DNA of 30,709 nt from JAHDCJ01 sp039028895. Its GTDB lineage: Bacteria; Bacteroidota; Bacteroidia; Chitinophagales; Saprospiraceae. Each line of letters begins with the position of its first letter. Position 1 is the first letter of the stretch. Below are positions 18,701-25,186 of this stretch, one piece after another. Location of the stretch: the NCBI GenBank assembly GCA_039028895.1, contig JBCCHF010000057.1, positions 1 through 30,709 of the forward strand. Direction: 5' to 3'. The notes beneath the pieces are model-generated. The model had not been told where the DNA came from, did not search any database, and was given only the letters and a program-made list of their open reading frames with translations. The position numbers and the translations under genes are program-made.

Positions 18701-19751
18701 CGTCGTCTATTTCGTATAATGGAGTGATACCTTCCAGGGTCTTTTCAGCCATAAGCTGTATTCCCTTTTTCAACAAATATGTCTCTACATGATCTGCAGG
18801 ATCGAAATAGACATAGATCTTGTCTGGTACAGGATGCCTGACATCCAATGCCAGTACCTTTTTATAATAATACTCCAGGTGACGCTCTGTCAGGGAGTTC
18901 ATATGATGCTGCAAATGGCCAAAGAGCTTCAGGAACGCCAGCATTAATGCCATGTCTGGCGGATGATCGGACTTATCTTCCAGCGATTTATTAAAATAAT
19001 TTGGTGCGATATTGACCAGGTAAGTCAAGGTGTTGAAGAAGACTCTGTAGATCAGGTTTACCTTTCCGATGGCATCATTGATTCGCTTAACCAGGGGTCT
19101 GTCTTTATCCTTTTCCTTTGGCTTGAAAATATTAATGGGTTCAATTTGATCATCCAGCATCCATATCGGCGAAAAGTTGGAATAATCTCTTCCCATGATC
19201 CGGCCTACACCGGATTGCATTTCTGCTCCGTAGTCATAAGCCATTAACTTTTTCAGGTTTCTCGACAGCTTGAACTGAATGGAATTGGCCAATTCCATTT
19301 CAAGTCCTGTTGACGCACTGGTCAAGGCATCTTCTGTAAAAGCCAGGTTGGTGTACCAAAAATCAAACATTTCCCCCATCAGGATAATGAGGTCAAAATA
19401 CTCTTCAAAAGCATCGACTTTTTTAGCTGGCGACTTTGCTTTTTTAATACCATCAATTATTCTTATCCGCTCATTATCAATTGCCTGAACGTCAATCTTG
19501 GTAATCATGGCCAGCACGACTGTATGATCTTTAAAGAAAAAGTCTTCCCATGTTCCTGCCAGTACATTATCAGGATTAAAATAATTGACCTGGTAAGCAT
19601 AATCAACCAGGTAGACCAGTAAATCATCCAGATTGCGCTCATCAATCTTTACGAAAGATGGCAGAAGTGCCTGGTTGAGCCTGGTATCTTGAGAAGTACC
19701 ATAACGTTGGCCTCTGAATGGATTATATGTCTGGTCTTTATTTTGACTCAC
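15771..19751 (-). CDS. Baseplate wedge protein (Afp11-like, gp6/baseplate J)
   Basis: At 1326 aa this is the large gp6/J-type baseplate protein, expected to form the ring that triggers sheath contraction. The J-type signature lies near residues 1030-1060: SERLRHKGRALTQWDAERIV, followed by LDNFPNVAQVKCLSHL. The downstream part (VVVIPKVNKYENPREP, then LEEKISTFADLEVRNPSYEW) is also characteristic of eCIS homologues. A Lys/Glu-rich, possibly disordered segment (KAQTEEATEEKTKKQKLPKE, near residue 790) divides the N-terminal half from the signature half. The start is a GTG at 19751, six bases below the gp25 stop; no upstream ATG is available. The unusual start codon may keep expression low relative to sheath and tube. 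Confidence 0.9.
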   Translation of the reverse strand: MSQNKDQTYNPFRGQRYGTSQDTRLNQALLPSFVKIDERNLDDLLVYLVDYAYQVNYFNPDNVLAGTWEDFFFKDHTVVLAMITKIDVQAIDNERIRIIDGIKKAKSPAKKVDAFEEYFDLIILMGEMFDFWYTNLAFTEDALTSASTGLEMELANSIQFKLSRNLKKLMAYDYGAEMQSGVGRIMGRDYSNFSPIWMLDDQIEPINIFKPKEKDKDRPLVKRINDAIGKVNLIYRVFFNTLTYLVNIAPNYFNKSLEDKSDHPPDMALMLAFLKLFGHLQHHMNSLTERHLEYYYKKVLALDVRHPVPDKIYVYFDPADHVETYLLKKGIQLMAEKTLEGITPLYEIDDDLLLTKTKIESLKTLFVSRNLNVVVGSTYRLVSNIYAAPIADSKDGLGAPFIKGKNQWPTFGEDQLNKIEEEQNMIPAETGFVISSPMLFLEGGERQIDLSIVFEEASMRIFRMLLVDICENNLIRWQDVFSKVFRNCFIIQLSGEEGWINVDRYDVQPSEKITGKEIKLGFNLSASDPSVVPPNAELLGIPFESKYPVLKITLNPEDASFVYSFIREFVVESVSIDVRVEKLKTLDVYNQQGKLDESLPFYPFGPMPTTEAYLAIGHPEVFKKYITDLSFQIEWMNLPKENCGFKDHYRLYRQGWENDSFKVSLSALNDHRFHPSDPRDVIKYDLFESIPSDNERRFKKVAPVTNIENIPLSRLKLLPDFDLKRVLNFDNYTPSGFFKLELTDPPEAFGHELYNELFTEAVTEKANAASKSLFSLIRGGNGTKAQTEEATEEKTKKQKLPKEPYVPTIKALSLSYTATTTIYLSPTDSRERTNSVPEQYYHIHPFGHEICFDKGKILRNEFLPQFDEDGYLFIGLKDLVAPEPLSLYFEMTGSPQGHTFYYQPDIFWSYLSENEWRPFTSSLFLSDGTKGFTTSGIITLEIPEDISDDNTILPEGLFWIRVSVKGNVNVLSHTRLVTTQAVSATWMVDKNDPDHLDELLPPYSITGLTNDLPEVSDVVQPFPSFGGRPIESTQAFYNRVSERLRHKGRALTQWDAERIVLDNFPNVAQVKCLSHLTHPDVIEKGKILVVVIPKVNKYENPREPKVNYNTLTAIKKLLEEKISTFADLEVRNPSYEWIKVTCNVLFKEEKNKGLKLKQLNKEINEFLSPWLFGNTTTLDMGGSISKSLLLSFIEQRPYVDFVTSFSGVQVFVNEEGEYWVRDTATDDESSDMILASKPWSILIPFEKHAISFLDEEAYQPPVLSSIGSMGVEIDFVITGEQVDREGELLLETLEIKQRKMEMAGLIKKQEEPEIYDLDIDIDNLKE

Positions 19752-19757
19752 CTGTTG

Positions 19758-20186
19758 TTAAATTTCAGTGATATTTGTGCCTTCAATCAAATGGAATGGG
19801 TACACAATGTTTTCTCTGACATTGGTTTCCCTGACTTTGTAATCGATATTAATGTAAACCGTACCGCCTTCGTCATCATCGGCCATATTTACCTCTATTT
19901 CTTCGATAGTTACCCTTGGTTCGTGATGCAGTATGGCTGTTGCCACAAGGTCGATTATCGTTCGCCTGGTATCTTCTATCATCCTGGAAAAGGTTACGCC
20001 GTGAAGATCACATCCGAAGTCAGGACGCATGGTACGTTCTCCAGGGATGGTGGACAAAAGGATGTACAGACTCTGTTTGATATCCAGTTCTTTTTCAACC
20101 ATCGTGATATTAATGTGCTCAGGATCAAAGGTCGGCGGGAAGCTCCAGCCCCGGCCGAGAAATGACCCTCGTTTGTCGTTTGCCAT
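19758..20186 (-). CDS. gp25-like baseplate protein (Afp9-like)
   Basis: The 142-aa protein is a full-length member of the GPW/gp25 family, the conserved baseplate wedge subunit that starts sheath polymerisation in phages, T6SS and eCIS. The signature is clear: GRGWSFPPTF near the N-terminus, the LSTIPGERTMRPDFGCDL block (about 44-61), then a helix and a final strand region IDYKVRETNVRENIVYPF. The ATG at 20186 sits 11 bp below the PAAR gene. Its order (PAAR, gp25, gp6) is the normal eCIS order. Very sure. Confidence 0.95.
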   Translation of the reverse strand: MANDKRGSFLGRGWSFPPTFDPEHINITMVEKELDIKQSLYILLSTIPGERTMRPDFGCDLHGVTFSRMIEDTRRTIIDLVATAILHHEPRVTIEEIEVNMADDDEGGTVYINIDYKVRETNVRENIVYPFHLIEGTNITEI

Positions 20187-20197
20187 AGTTCTGGTTT

Positions 20198-20497
20198 TTA
20201 TCCGCCAATCATTACAGTTGGAAATCCTGTGGTGATCTGCCCGCCATGAGCTGTAATGTCACCCATTCTTGCGGCTGGTTTGCCATTGATCATAACCGTG
20301 ACCGATCCTTTTACAATAGTATCGGGTGGACCTACACAAGTACACAAGTCTCCCATTACGGCAGCCGGTGTTCCTCCGATAAGTACATTTGGTACACCGG
20401 GACCGGTTACTGGTCCTCCTACGTGCGGCACCGGTGGCACTCCCGGAGTCACCATAGGGCAGGTATGCATGTCTGTAATTCTTGCAGCTGGTGGCAT
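20198..20497 (-). CDS. PAAR-repeat spike tip protein
   Basis: The 99-aa protein is a single PAAR domain, the sharp tip that caps the VgrG spike and pierces the target membrane. It shows the repeated Pro-Ala-Ala-Arg pattern (PPAARITDMHTCP at the start, GKPAARMGDITAHGG near residue 72) and many Gly/Pro turns. His11 and Cys13, with other Cys/His residues (CTC near 52, His83), could bind the metal normally found in the tip. There is no C-terminal extension, so it carries no fused effector. It lies between the VgrG-like and gp25 genes. Confidence 0.95.
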   Translation of the reverse strand: MPPAARITDMHTCPMVTPGVPPVPHVGGPVTGPGVPNVLIGGTPAAVMGDLCTCVGPPDTIVKGSVTVMINGKPAARMGDITAHGGQITTGFPTVMIGG

Positions 20498-20567
20498 ATT
20501 GTTTTGATTTAAATGAACCGGAACTATTTCCGGATAAAATATTTTTACTGGCTTTCGCCAGAATGGA

Positions 20568-22358
20568 TTAATTGATCATCACCATAGACCCTCTAATTGA
20601 GGTTTGTCCGGTGGCCTTTAATTCTGCACGGGCGTTGCCTTGTGCCTTGAAATTCACCTTTGCAGCATTTTCGATATTAAGTCCGGTAACCGAGACATCT
20701 GCAGTTGAATTCAGCGTCATTTTATTGATGGACTTAATGTCAACTTTACCTTTTGCATCGAGAATGAGATCTTTTTGAGTAGTCAGTTTTATACCATCTT
20801 TACTCAATTCAATCTTATTTTTGTTTTCGTCTTCCATCGTGATGCCTTTCATATCATCACTCAGGGTTACTTTATTACCATTTGGTGTTTCAAACTGAAT
20901 TTCTTTTTTCTCTTCGTTGAAAATGAGTTTCATCTTGCTCTTGGTGATGATGGCTTTTTCGCGGTTCTTTTTCTCCGGGGTAAGAGGAGCTTTGTTTTTC
21001 GAGCTGTAAACCATACCAAGAATGATAGGGAAGCGCGGGTCGTTATTCAGAAAACCAAGTACTACTTCGTCTCCTACATCAGGGATAAAGAAAGCCCCAT
21101 GTTCACTACTGGCGTAGAATGAAGCAAGGCGTGCCCACACCCCAACACCTGATTCTTCGATTACCGGTATTTCTACCAAAATCCTGGTTTCCCCATCCGG
21201 ATCGTCTTCGATTTTTTTGACACTACCGTTTTGTAATCCTTCGATACCCGGGAGCATTCCCGATGCTGAAGGACTCATAATGTCGTTTGTCTGCTCCACG
21301 AAAGTTTTTTCGGGTACACCGAAAGTAACTTCTGACACCCAATCTCCATCTCCAATATCATGTACCACTTTTGAAACATAGGCATGCCCGTTAAATCGGT
21401 CACCAAATCCAGCAAGTTCAATCAGCGCATCAGGAACAGCTTTGGCGTTGCCCTTGAAAACAACAGTACCCTTAATACCAGACAACCTGGATCTCATTAG
21501 CCTTGCGTTAGCCCATTGCTTGAGCATTTCGCGTTGTACCGGGCCTGTAGTGTGGAATTTTACTTCCCCAACATCAAGTGCTTTAGCCATCTTCTTTGCA
21601 GTGATATTCCCTTGCTTATTTAAACTTGGTTCAACGGCATCCACGGAAGTGATTTTTTGTTTTTTAATATCCCATGACTCGCATTTCACTTCACCCAACT
21701 GAGAGTAGGCATCGAGCTCTGCATCAATTTCAATAACATCAGATCCATAGGTCACGCGCAAGACAGGTTTTTTTGTTAGAGAAGGTGGTTCGGCAATGAC
21801 CTTTCCATTCTCTGTTCTTACAAAAAAGCCGTTCATTTCTGCCCTGGTCACCAAGAAGTCCCAATCTGTGGAATAATATTTTACAATTTTTGGATGTTCG
21901 ATCGTGGTGGGTTTGATCTGGGTGGTCAACCCATGATCTTCGGCCAGCTTTTTCATGATATTGCTGTCCTTCTCTTTTTTGAAATACTTACTGCTTTTTC
22001 CAATCGTCATTTTGATAGCCTTATCGCAGCAAATCAGCGTCAGTTCTCCACCTTCTAGGTTTCTTGACTTGATCTTATGTTTAATGATGATCCCTTTGAA
22101 AATGGGTTCAACCTTGTTGTCATATCCGGCCTGAATTTCGATTTCCTTACCGGGAATGAATGTATCCGTTTCACTGAGTTTAAATTTTGCCTGGGAAGGC
22201 ACACCATCGGTCAGGGAGACCCTTGCCTTTGAAATGCGGTTCAGTTCGCGTTCGATGAGAACGGAGTTAATGACAAAAGTATCCTTGATTTCCTGGCCTT
22301 CAACAAAGACCTTAAAGGAAACCAGGTGAGTACTTGCACTTGTAGGTTTGGCTATCAT
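20568..22358 (-). CDS. VgrG-like central spike protein (Afp8-like, gp27-gp5 fusion)
   Basis: The 596-aa protein combines a gp27-like N-terminal part (about 1-365), a gp5-type OB-fold (about 372-455, with ARLASFYASSEHGAFFIPDVGDEV split around a Gly-rich loop), and a C-terminal beta-helix stalk (about 465-596). The stalk consists of repeated short strands such as ITMEDENKNKIELSKDGIKL and ends at VMIN. It forms the trimeric spike under the tube, capped by the PAAR protein. It has no lysozyme insertion and no effector domain after the stalk, so any cargo must travel another way, for example in the tube lumen. Full length for a structural VgrG. Confidence 0.93.
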   Translation of the reverse strand: MIAKPTSASTHLVSFKVFVEGQEIKDTFVINSVLIERELNRISKARVSLTDGVPSQAKFKLSETDTFIPGKEIEIQAGYDNKVEPIFKGIIIKHKIKSRNLEGGELTLICCDKAIKMTIGKSSKYFKKEKDSNIMKKLAEDHGLTTQIKPTTIEHPKIVKYYSTDWDFLVTRAEMNGFFVRTENGKVIAEPPSLTKKPVLRVTYGSDVIEIDAELDAYSQLGEVKCESWDIKKQKITSVDAVEPSLNKQGNITAKKMAKALDVGEVKFHTTGPVQREMLKQWANARLMRSRLSGIKGTVVFKGNAKAVPDALIELAGFGDRFNGHAYVSKVVHDIGDGDWVSEVTFGVPEKTFVEQTNDIMSPSASGMLPGIEGLQNGSVKKIEDDPDGETRILVEIPVIEESGVGVWARLASFYASSEHGAFFIPDVGDEVVLGFLNNDPRFPIILGMVYSSKNKAPLTPEKKNREKAIITKSKMKLIFNEEKKEIQFETPNGNKVTLSDDMKGITMEDENKNKIELSKDGIKLTTQKDLILDAKGKVDIKSINKMTLNSTADVSVTGLNIENAAKVNFKAQGNARAELKATGQTSIRGSMVMIN

Positions 22359-22379
22359 AAACAGCTTGTATTTAGTCTT

Positions 22380-23099
22380 TTAAACTCTTTCTCCAGCATC
22401 TTCTCCAAGCAGGGCTTTCACAGGAGGAAAAATTAATTCCTGCCCGGGGACGATCTTTCGGAAGTTTGTGAGGTTATTGACGTGAGCAATCTGGAGATAA
22501 TAAGAGCTGTCGTTATACACACTATGGCAAAGCATCGGGATGGTATCGCCTTGTCTGACCACTTTTACGTGAGTCATATCAGGCGAACTCTTCTTGGCTG
22601 ATTTTTCAATTTCTTCCTGGGTCCGGAATTCTTCGAATGAAACTGAAGCTTTTGCGCGCAAGGGCGTACCATCAGGTTTGAAAAGGCTAAACGAGATGTC
22701 AAGTTTGACGAGTTGGCACCGAAAAAACTGTGGCCCGCCTTTCATTCGCTGGAAATTAGGTCCCCAGACGAGTTTCAGGTAAGAAGGTCGGTGAATTTCT
22801 CCATTGAAATAAAACATCGTCCTTTTCAGCTGCTTAATATCGGCAAGGACATCGTCATTTCCAGGAATAACTCCGGTGCCATCGAGCAGGATATCGAATG
22901 AAATCACTTCCGACTCAAGACTTACGAAGTTAGATGGAGAGCCGGGGCTGCCTTTGGCAGAAGTTCTCCGTTTTTCAAGCTTGATTTTGTGATTATGGAC
23001 AAATGAATCAGGGTTGATCCGGCAGTTGAAATCGCCAATAGGCGACTTCTTGCATTCCGGGTCTGCATACCCTTTTATGACAAGTCTATTAAACTTCAT
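22380..23099 (-). CDS. LysM-containing tube/baseplate adaptor (Afp7-like)
   Basis: The 239-aa protein belongs to the CIS tube-protein/LysM family (Afp7/Pvc7, related to T4 gp53/gp54 roles), which links inner tube, spike hub and baseplate. The N-terminal region (about 1-165) includes NCRINPDSFVHNHKIKLEKR and SEVISFDILLDGTGVIPG, typical of the family. A LysM-type domain follows at about 177-228 (VVRQGDTIPMLCHSVYNDS, then LTNFRKIVPGQELIFPP). In eCIS this LysM is structural rather than peptidoglycan-binding. It is preceded by the DUF5908 miniprotein and followed by the VgrG gene, the standard order. Confidence 0.92.
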   Translation of the reverse strand: MKFNRLVIKGYADPECKKSPIGDFNCRINPDSFVHNHKIKLEKRRTSAKGSPGSPSNFVSLESEVISFDILLDGTGVIPGNDDVLADIKQLKRTMFYFNGEIHRPSYLKLVWGPNFQRMKGGPQFFRCQLVKLDISFSLFKPDGTPLRAKASVSFEEFRTQEEIEKSAKKSSPDMTHVKVVRQGDTIPMLCHSVYNDSSYYLQIAHVNNLTNFRKIVPGQELIFPPVKALLGEDAGERV

Positions 23100-23126
23100 G
23101 GTTGATCTCGTTTTCCTTTCAGTATT

Positions 23127-23300
23127 TTAGAACCTTGATTGTCGCCGGTTGAGCAGCTCTTCTACTAAATCCCGGCATTCTTTCATCAATTCATCTTTTA
23201 TTTCTTCAATTATTTCATCAGTAGGTTTTGTAGGTTTATCTTTTTCGTTGCCTGGTAAAACTGTGGTCTTAATGATCAGTTCTTTAATTTCTATGGCCAT
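23127..23300 (-). CDS. DUF5908-family miniprotein
   Basis: An open frame from ATG at 23300 to TAA at 23127 encodes 57 aa. It starts MAIEIKELIIKTTV, the N-terminal pattern of the DUF5908 miniproteins encoded between the tube-initiator and LysM genes of many eCIS loci. The rest is a short acidic linker (PGNEKDKPTKPTDE) and a charged helix ending in ELLNRRQSRF. It has no signal peptide. Its function is not established; a small structural or assembly factor at the tube-baseplate junction is likely from its fixed genome position. The tight fit between flanking genes (39 bp and 27 bp gaps) supports it. Confidence 0.85.
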   Translation of the reverse strand: MAIEIKELIIKTTVLPGNEKDKPTKPTDEIIEEIKDELMKECRDLVEELLNRRQSRF

Positions 23301-23339
23301 GGGTTAAAAGTTTTGATTTACATAGTCGTTTGTTTTTGA

Positions 23340-24266
23340 TCAGGGCTTCTTTAGTCCAAATATCTTTCCGGCAAGACCTGCCACTTTTGATGCTGCTGCA
23401 CTCGCGGTCGCTAGTGCTGGCGCTTTACCACCCAGTTTTTTGATTCTTTTTTCGACTTTCTTTTTCATCATATTCATCATCTTCATCTCTGCCATGTATT
23501 TGGCTCTCAGTTCATTGATCTTGTTTTTGATGTCATCTTTACTAGTTCCGCTACCCGAAGCAATCAGCGCTTTTTTTGCAGCACTGGTTAATGCAAGCTT
23601 TGATGCCGGTCCCGGGCCGAGTAATTTTTTCAATTCGCCCATTCGCTTAGTCGTCTTTTTGTGCAAGGCCATCGCATTTTTCAGTGCTTGCTTTTTCGCG
23701 TTATTCGCCCATTTTCTGTTGTTTCTGATTTCGGCCTGGCGAATTGCCTTCATCTGGTTTCTTCGTGCCTTGGTTTGGTCGGGTGGTTTAGGAACCGCGC
23801 CGCCTCTCATTTTATTTTCAGGCACATATTCGAAGTAAGAATAAGCTAATTCGAGATTCTCTACAGCGAACTCACTGGCTTGCGCGTTGAATCCAGTGAT
23901 ATCCCATTTTACAGGGTAGGCATTATAAAAAACCCATGCTGCGAGGGAGCTTCCACTTTTCTTGGGGTCAAGTAATTTGAGTGTAACCGTGCGGGTTTTG
24001 ATTGAACTTGCAAGACTTTTCTGCATGGAGTTAACACACCACTCGGCAACAGGTGATTTTTTGATCACCAGACCTCGTTTCAAGACCAGGTGCGGATATT
24101 TGACCCGTGAGGGTACTCGGTAATTAAAATGGTTTTCTCCACCTTCATTTATTTCTTCATAGGCTAACTCAACAGTTAGTCCAGAGGCTTCAGCGAAGCT
24201 CGCATCAGAACTTCCGAATCCTTCGAAGTTGAGTGAGAAATAAAAGCCTGAAGGGGGATAATACAT
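23340..24266 (-). CDS. Second inner-tube protein (tube initiator, Afp5-like) with very basic C-terminal tail
   Basis: Residues about 1-155 are a gp19/Hcp-like tube domain: FYFSLNFEGFGSSDASFAEASGL at the start (counted in parts), RVPSRVKYPHLVLKRG, and TVTLKLLD, ending NLELAYSYFEY. This fits the Afp5-type variant that begins the tube above the baseplate. Unusually it continues for about 152 residues of Lys/Arg/Ala-rich sequence: I count about 31 Lys and 8 Arg against 8 acidic residues. The pattern includes KARRNQMKAIRQAEIRNNRK, several Met-Lys runs (MKMMNMMKKK) and an Ala/Gly-rich end. Such a tail resembles histone H1-like or nucleic-acid-binding regions. Start ATG 24266, downstream of a 394-bp structured gap. 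Tube domain sure, tail function unknown. Confidence 0.9.
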   Translation of the reverse strand: MYYPPSGFYFSLNFEGFGSSDASFAEASGLTVELAYEEINEGGENHFNYRVPSRVKYPHLVLKRGLVIKKSPVAEWCVNSMQKSLASSIKTRTVTLKLLDPKKSGSSLAAWVFYNAYPVKWDITGFNAQASEFAVENLELAYSYFEYVPENKMRGGAVPKPPDQTKARRNQMKAIRQAEIRNNRKWANNAKKQALKNAMALHKKTTKRMGELKKLLGPGPASKLALTSAAKKALIASGSGTSKDDIKNKINELRAKYMAEMKMMNMMKKKVEKRIKKLGGKAPALATASAAASKVAGLAGKIFGLKKP

Positions 24267-24660
24267 TGATTATTTTTTTAATATCCTGATATAAAATATC
24301 TTTGTATACAATTGTGGAAGCTGTTTAAAACAAGTTTATTGTTTCAATCACTTTTGACAGATCAATAATCTGTCTTAAACAGCTCCCTAAAGGTTTTTTG
24401 GGTTGCGTTTTACCCAAAAAATCCTTTGGTTTGAAAATAAGGGGGGCTGCCGGTCACACAGTCCGGTAAGGTAAAATGAAGGCTAAAGCGGGATTCCCCT
24501 TTGCTTTATACAATCCCTGACCTATCATCGCCGAGCCGGTAGTAACCAGCAACCTTATAGCCAAATCCGTTCAAGGATCCCCCCTGTGTCTTGTCGGTTA
24601 TTATTGTTCCATTTTAATTAAACCTTGAGACACATTTATTTGAATCTTGCCAGGAAGGTA
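24267..24660 (-). other. 394-bp intra-operon gap with several inverted repeats
   Basis: This is the only sizeable gap inside the operon, between the main tube gene and the second tube gene. No convincing gene is in it. It holds a 15-bp hairpin with one bulge (24389-24403 with 24412-24427), a 10-bp inverted repeat (24319-24328 with 24375-24384) enclosing a 7-bp hairpin (24356-24362 with 24368-24374), and, further upstream in the transcript, GGGGGG/CCCCCC (24441-24446 with 24579-24584) enclosing two smaller stems (24485-24489 with 24503-24507; 24535-24540 with 24545-24550). On the minus-strand mRNA this could be a multi-branched RNA structure. Possible roles: mRNA processing or stability element separating sheath/tube from baseplate expression, a partial terminator, or the scar of a small mobile element. 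Confidence 0.6.
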
Positions 24661-25134
24661 TTAGACCATAGTGGCTTTAATACCTTCATGGGCAAATTCC
24701 AGTGATTCCACTGCAATTTCACTGGCATCTGATTTTAGATCAGTACCTGTGAGTTTCATAGGGAAAGCATTGGTGAGTTCCCAAGTCATAATCGGATTAC
24801 CAGCTTCATCAAGAAGTTTGATGGTGATTTGCATCCTTTCAGACTTTTCGTAATAGTATTTTTTATTGTAAATGTCGTTGAACATATCGGTGATACGCTT
24901 GTCGTTTTTGAAGATGCCCTTCTTGCAAACAACGTTCGTGCTTTTCACCAACCCTGGTTTTTTAATGGTTCCAAAAGCTGGGTTATCACCATGGCGATAT
25001 TCCATAACATCAGTTTCCTGGTCTAAACCTGAAACTTCCTGAAAGCTGATATCGCCTGTTACACTGCCTCCGGCTATAGTGACGAGAAAATGAAATTTCG
25101 ACACGGGCCAAAGATCATTATTGGTGGTATCCAT
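24661..25134 (-). CDS. Main inner-tube protein (Afp1-like, gp19/Hcp fold)
   Basis: The 157-aa protein is a standard T4 gp19-like tube subunit, whose hexameric rings stack into the tube propelled on contraction. Recognisable blocks are FHFLVTIAGG and ISFQEVSGLDQETDVMEYRH in the first 48 residues, KKGIFKNDKRITDMFNDIY in the middle, and ITIKLLDEAGNPIMTWELTN followed by ALPMKL-type (here AFPMKL) and EIAVESLEFAHEGI at the end. Length is typical of the family. It follows the sheath gene by 52 bp, the usual pairing, and is expected to be one of the most highly expressed products. ATG at 25134. Confidence 0.95.
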   Translation of the reverse strand: MDTTNNDLWPVSKFHFLVTIAGGSVTGDISFQEVSGLDQETDVMEYRHGDNPAFGTIKKPGLVKSTNVVCKKGIFKNDKRITDMFNDIYNKKYYYEKSERMQITIKLLDEAGNPIMTWELTNAFPMKLTGTDLKSDASEIAVESLEFAHEGIKATMV

Positions 25135-25186
25135 ATTTAAAGTTTTTAATTGTTATCAAAAAATAATTCTGGTTCTAGAGATGGTA

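Noticed and set aside
12006..19751. Long + strand open frames opposite the baseplate and tape-measure genes.
   Set aside because: They are antisense shadows without family resemblance; the minus-strand proteins are clear homologues.
20568..22358. Possible T6SS assignment because of VgrG, PAAR and gp25.
   Set aside because: There is no TssJ/L/M membrane complex or ClpV-type ATPase; phage-like sheath, DUF4255 cap, LysM adaptor, CIS tape measure and Afp15-like ATPase show an eCIS.
24413..24613. A minus-strand frame open for 35 codons, then for 31 more after a single TAA, looking like a broken small gene.
   Set aside because: No good start codon, no recognised family, and it overlaps the inverted repeats; chance openness is likely.
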